From the NCBI GenBank assembly GCA_041493205.1, contig JBGPYM010000118.1, positions 1-9,111 on the forward strand: a stretch of DNA of 9,111 nt, given 5' to 3'. Made by a program: the position numbers and the translations under genes. The first letter of the stretch is position 1. Each line of letters opens with the position of its first letter. This document shows positions 8,420 to 9,111 of the stretch, in pieces. The notes under the pieces were generated by a model. It made no database searches, was not told the origin of the DNA, and saw nothing but the letters and a program-made list of their open reading frames with translations. The stretch is from JBGPYM01 sp041493205 (lineage in GTDB: Bacteria > Bacteroidota > Ignavibacteria > UBA10030 > UBA6906).

Positions 8420-8881
8420 CATTTCATTCTCCTGGTGGCGCTCACAGCCGGCATCGTCGGCACCGGCAGTGATGCTTTTCTTCCTGTTGGCGTGCCGGAC
8501 CGGCACTCTGCCACGCTGCTGACGCTGACGGAGATCGGGGGATTCGGCGTCAGACGGAAAGCACGGCCCAAGGTGCCATCGCATCTCCACACCGGGATCG
8601 ACATCAGGCGGCCTCACCGGAATTACGAGAACGAGTCCGTCTATCCCATCGCAGGCGGAACCGTGATAAGCAAACGCACGGATGGACCGTATGCCCATTT
8701 GATCATTGAGCACGAGATCGGGGAGAAAAAATTCTGGTCGGTGTATGAGCACATTGCGGGGATATCGGTCAGCGTCGCGTCACGGGTGAATCCTCTTGTT
8801 CCGGTCGCACGCTTTTTGAATCGGGAGGAGCTGGGGAAATACGGTTGGCAATTCGACCACATGCACCTGGAATTCTTCTGA
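8417..8881 (+). CDS. Small exported M23 (LytM-type) metallopeptidase-like protein
   Basis: This 154-residue protein is predicted to cut peptide bridges of peptidoglycan in the periplasm. The N-terminus (residues 3-16) is hydrophobic and looks like a signal peptide, though it lacks the usual Lys/Arg. The M23 fold motifs are in order: HTGID with His58 and Asp62 (first two zinc ligands); a V..I.GG.V..K strand pair near 76-86; YEH with His112 (catalytic); and HMHLE with His148 (catalytic) and His150 (third zinc ligand). All five active-site residues are present, so an active enzyme is expected, unlike degenerate M23 proteins such as EnvC that only activate amidases. The glycine-rich GYG loop common in M23 is replaced by DGPYAH. 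The protein stops four residues after the HxH motif, unusually early. It lies 10 bp after pbpC and is almost surely co-transcribed. Substrate is not known from sequence. Confidence 0.85.
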   Translation: MHFILLVALTAGIVGTGSDAFLPVGVPDRHSATLLTLTEIGGFGVRRKARPKVPSHLHTGIDIRRPHRNYENESVYPIAGGTVISKRTDGPYAHLIIEHEIGEKKFWSVYEHIAGISVSVASRVNPLVPVARFLNREELGKYGWQFDHMHLEFF

Positions 8882-8923
8882 ACACCATTCATGCTTTGCC
8901 GTACCCTTATCTGAGGAATGACG
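8882..8923 (+). other. Short gap before the kinase gene, with its ribosome site
   Basis: These 42 bp hold GAGG at 8913-8916, 7 nt before ATG 8924, which is normal spacing. I see no hairpin-plus-U-run terminator and no clear promoter here, so the kinase may be read from the upstream operon. Confidence 0.45.
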
Positions 8924-9111
8924 ATGACCCAACTTGTAGGGCAAACGATTTTACAGTACAAAATCGTCGAAAAACTGGGTGAAGGGGGGATGGGAGTTGT
9001 CTACAAAGCCGAGGACACAAAGCTTGACCGATTTGTCGCCCTCAAGTTTCTTCCCGCCCACCTCAATACTTCCGAGCAGGACCAGGCCCGTTTTGTTCAG
9101 GAAGCGAAGGC
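8924..9111 (+). CDS. Hanks-type Ser/Thr protein kinase, N-terminal start (partial)
   Basis: The gene runs off the right edge; 62 full codons are visible. Residues 18-31 carry the glycine-rich ATP loop LGEGGMGVVYKAED. VALKFLP follows, with Lys41 as the ATP-anchoring lysine, then RFVQEAK, whose Glu60 should be the alphaC partner. This is a strong match to the cytosolic N-terminal kinase lobe of bacterial eukaryote-like kinases (Pkn/Stk family), which in many FCB-type and Acidobacteria genomes are fused to PD40, TPR or TolB-like sensor domains. The C-terminal part is not visible, so the sensor and membrane topology are unknown. Start ATG 8924 is preferred because GAGG at 8913-8916 is well spaced from it; an in-frame ATG at 8918 is only 1 nt from that site. 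No terminator separates it from the M23 gene. Confidence 0.9.
   Translation, partial: MTQLVGQTILQYKIVEKLGEGGMGVVYKAEDTKLDRFVALKFLPAHLNTSEQDQARFVQEAK

Noticed and set aside
7051..8604. 517-codon open frame on the minus strand
   Set aside because: It lies fully antisense to the well-conserved pbpC and M23 reading frames, and its product is Arg/His-rich and low in recognisable motifs. This is the usual shadow of GC-rich coding DNA.
8918..8920. ATG 8918 as the kinase start
   Set aside because: It is in frame but only 1 nt after GAGG (8913-8916); ATG 8924 has normal 7-nt spacing and the kinase fold needs nothing from the two extra residues.

Overview
The window reads as one strand of tightly packed genes from a moderately GC-rich Gram-negative bacterium. 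The long conserved proteins are periplasmic or cell-wall proteins. The N-terminus of the Ser/Thr kinase at the right edge (VALKFLP followed by RFVQEAK) and the WD40-like propeller tail at the left edge are styles common in Bacteroidota/Ignavibacteria-like lineages and other FCB or Acidobacteria-type genomes. A candidate promoter upstream of the big gene also resembles the Bacteroidota TTTG / TAnnTTTG pattern. This taxonomic placement is an inference and is not firm.

Layout, left to right, all on the + strand: (1) the last ~90 codons of a PD40/TolB-like beta-propeller protein, ending at 274; (2) a 120-bp gap (275-394) with an inverted repeat and a possible promoter; (3) a 1889-residue bacterial alpha-2-macroglobulin with an intact CLEQ thioester site (395-6064); (4) pbpC, encoding the bifunctional peptidoglycan glycosyltransferase/transpeptidase PBP1C (6061-8406), which overlaps gene 3 by GTGA; (5) a small exported M23 (LytM-type) metallopeptidase-like protein (8417-8881), whose ribosome binding site overlaps the pbpC stop codon; (6) after 42 bp, the start of a Hanks-type Ser/Thr protein kinase that runs off the window (8924-9111).

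Genes 3 to 5 look like one translationally coupled operon. The alpha-2-macroglobulin/PBP1C pair is known (E. coli yfhM-pbpC) and is thought to couple trapping of foreign proteases in the periplasm with wall repair after envelope breach. The added feature here is a third, tightly coupled gene for a predicted peptidoglycan endopeptidase with all five expected active-site residues. It would place a protease trap, a wall synthase and a wall-cutting enzyme in one transcription unit. That three-gene arrangement is the most interesting thing in the window. No RNA genes, CRISPR arrays, insertion sequences or phage genes were seen.
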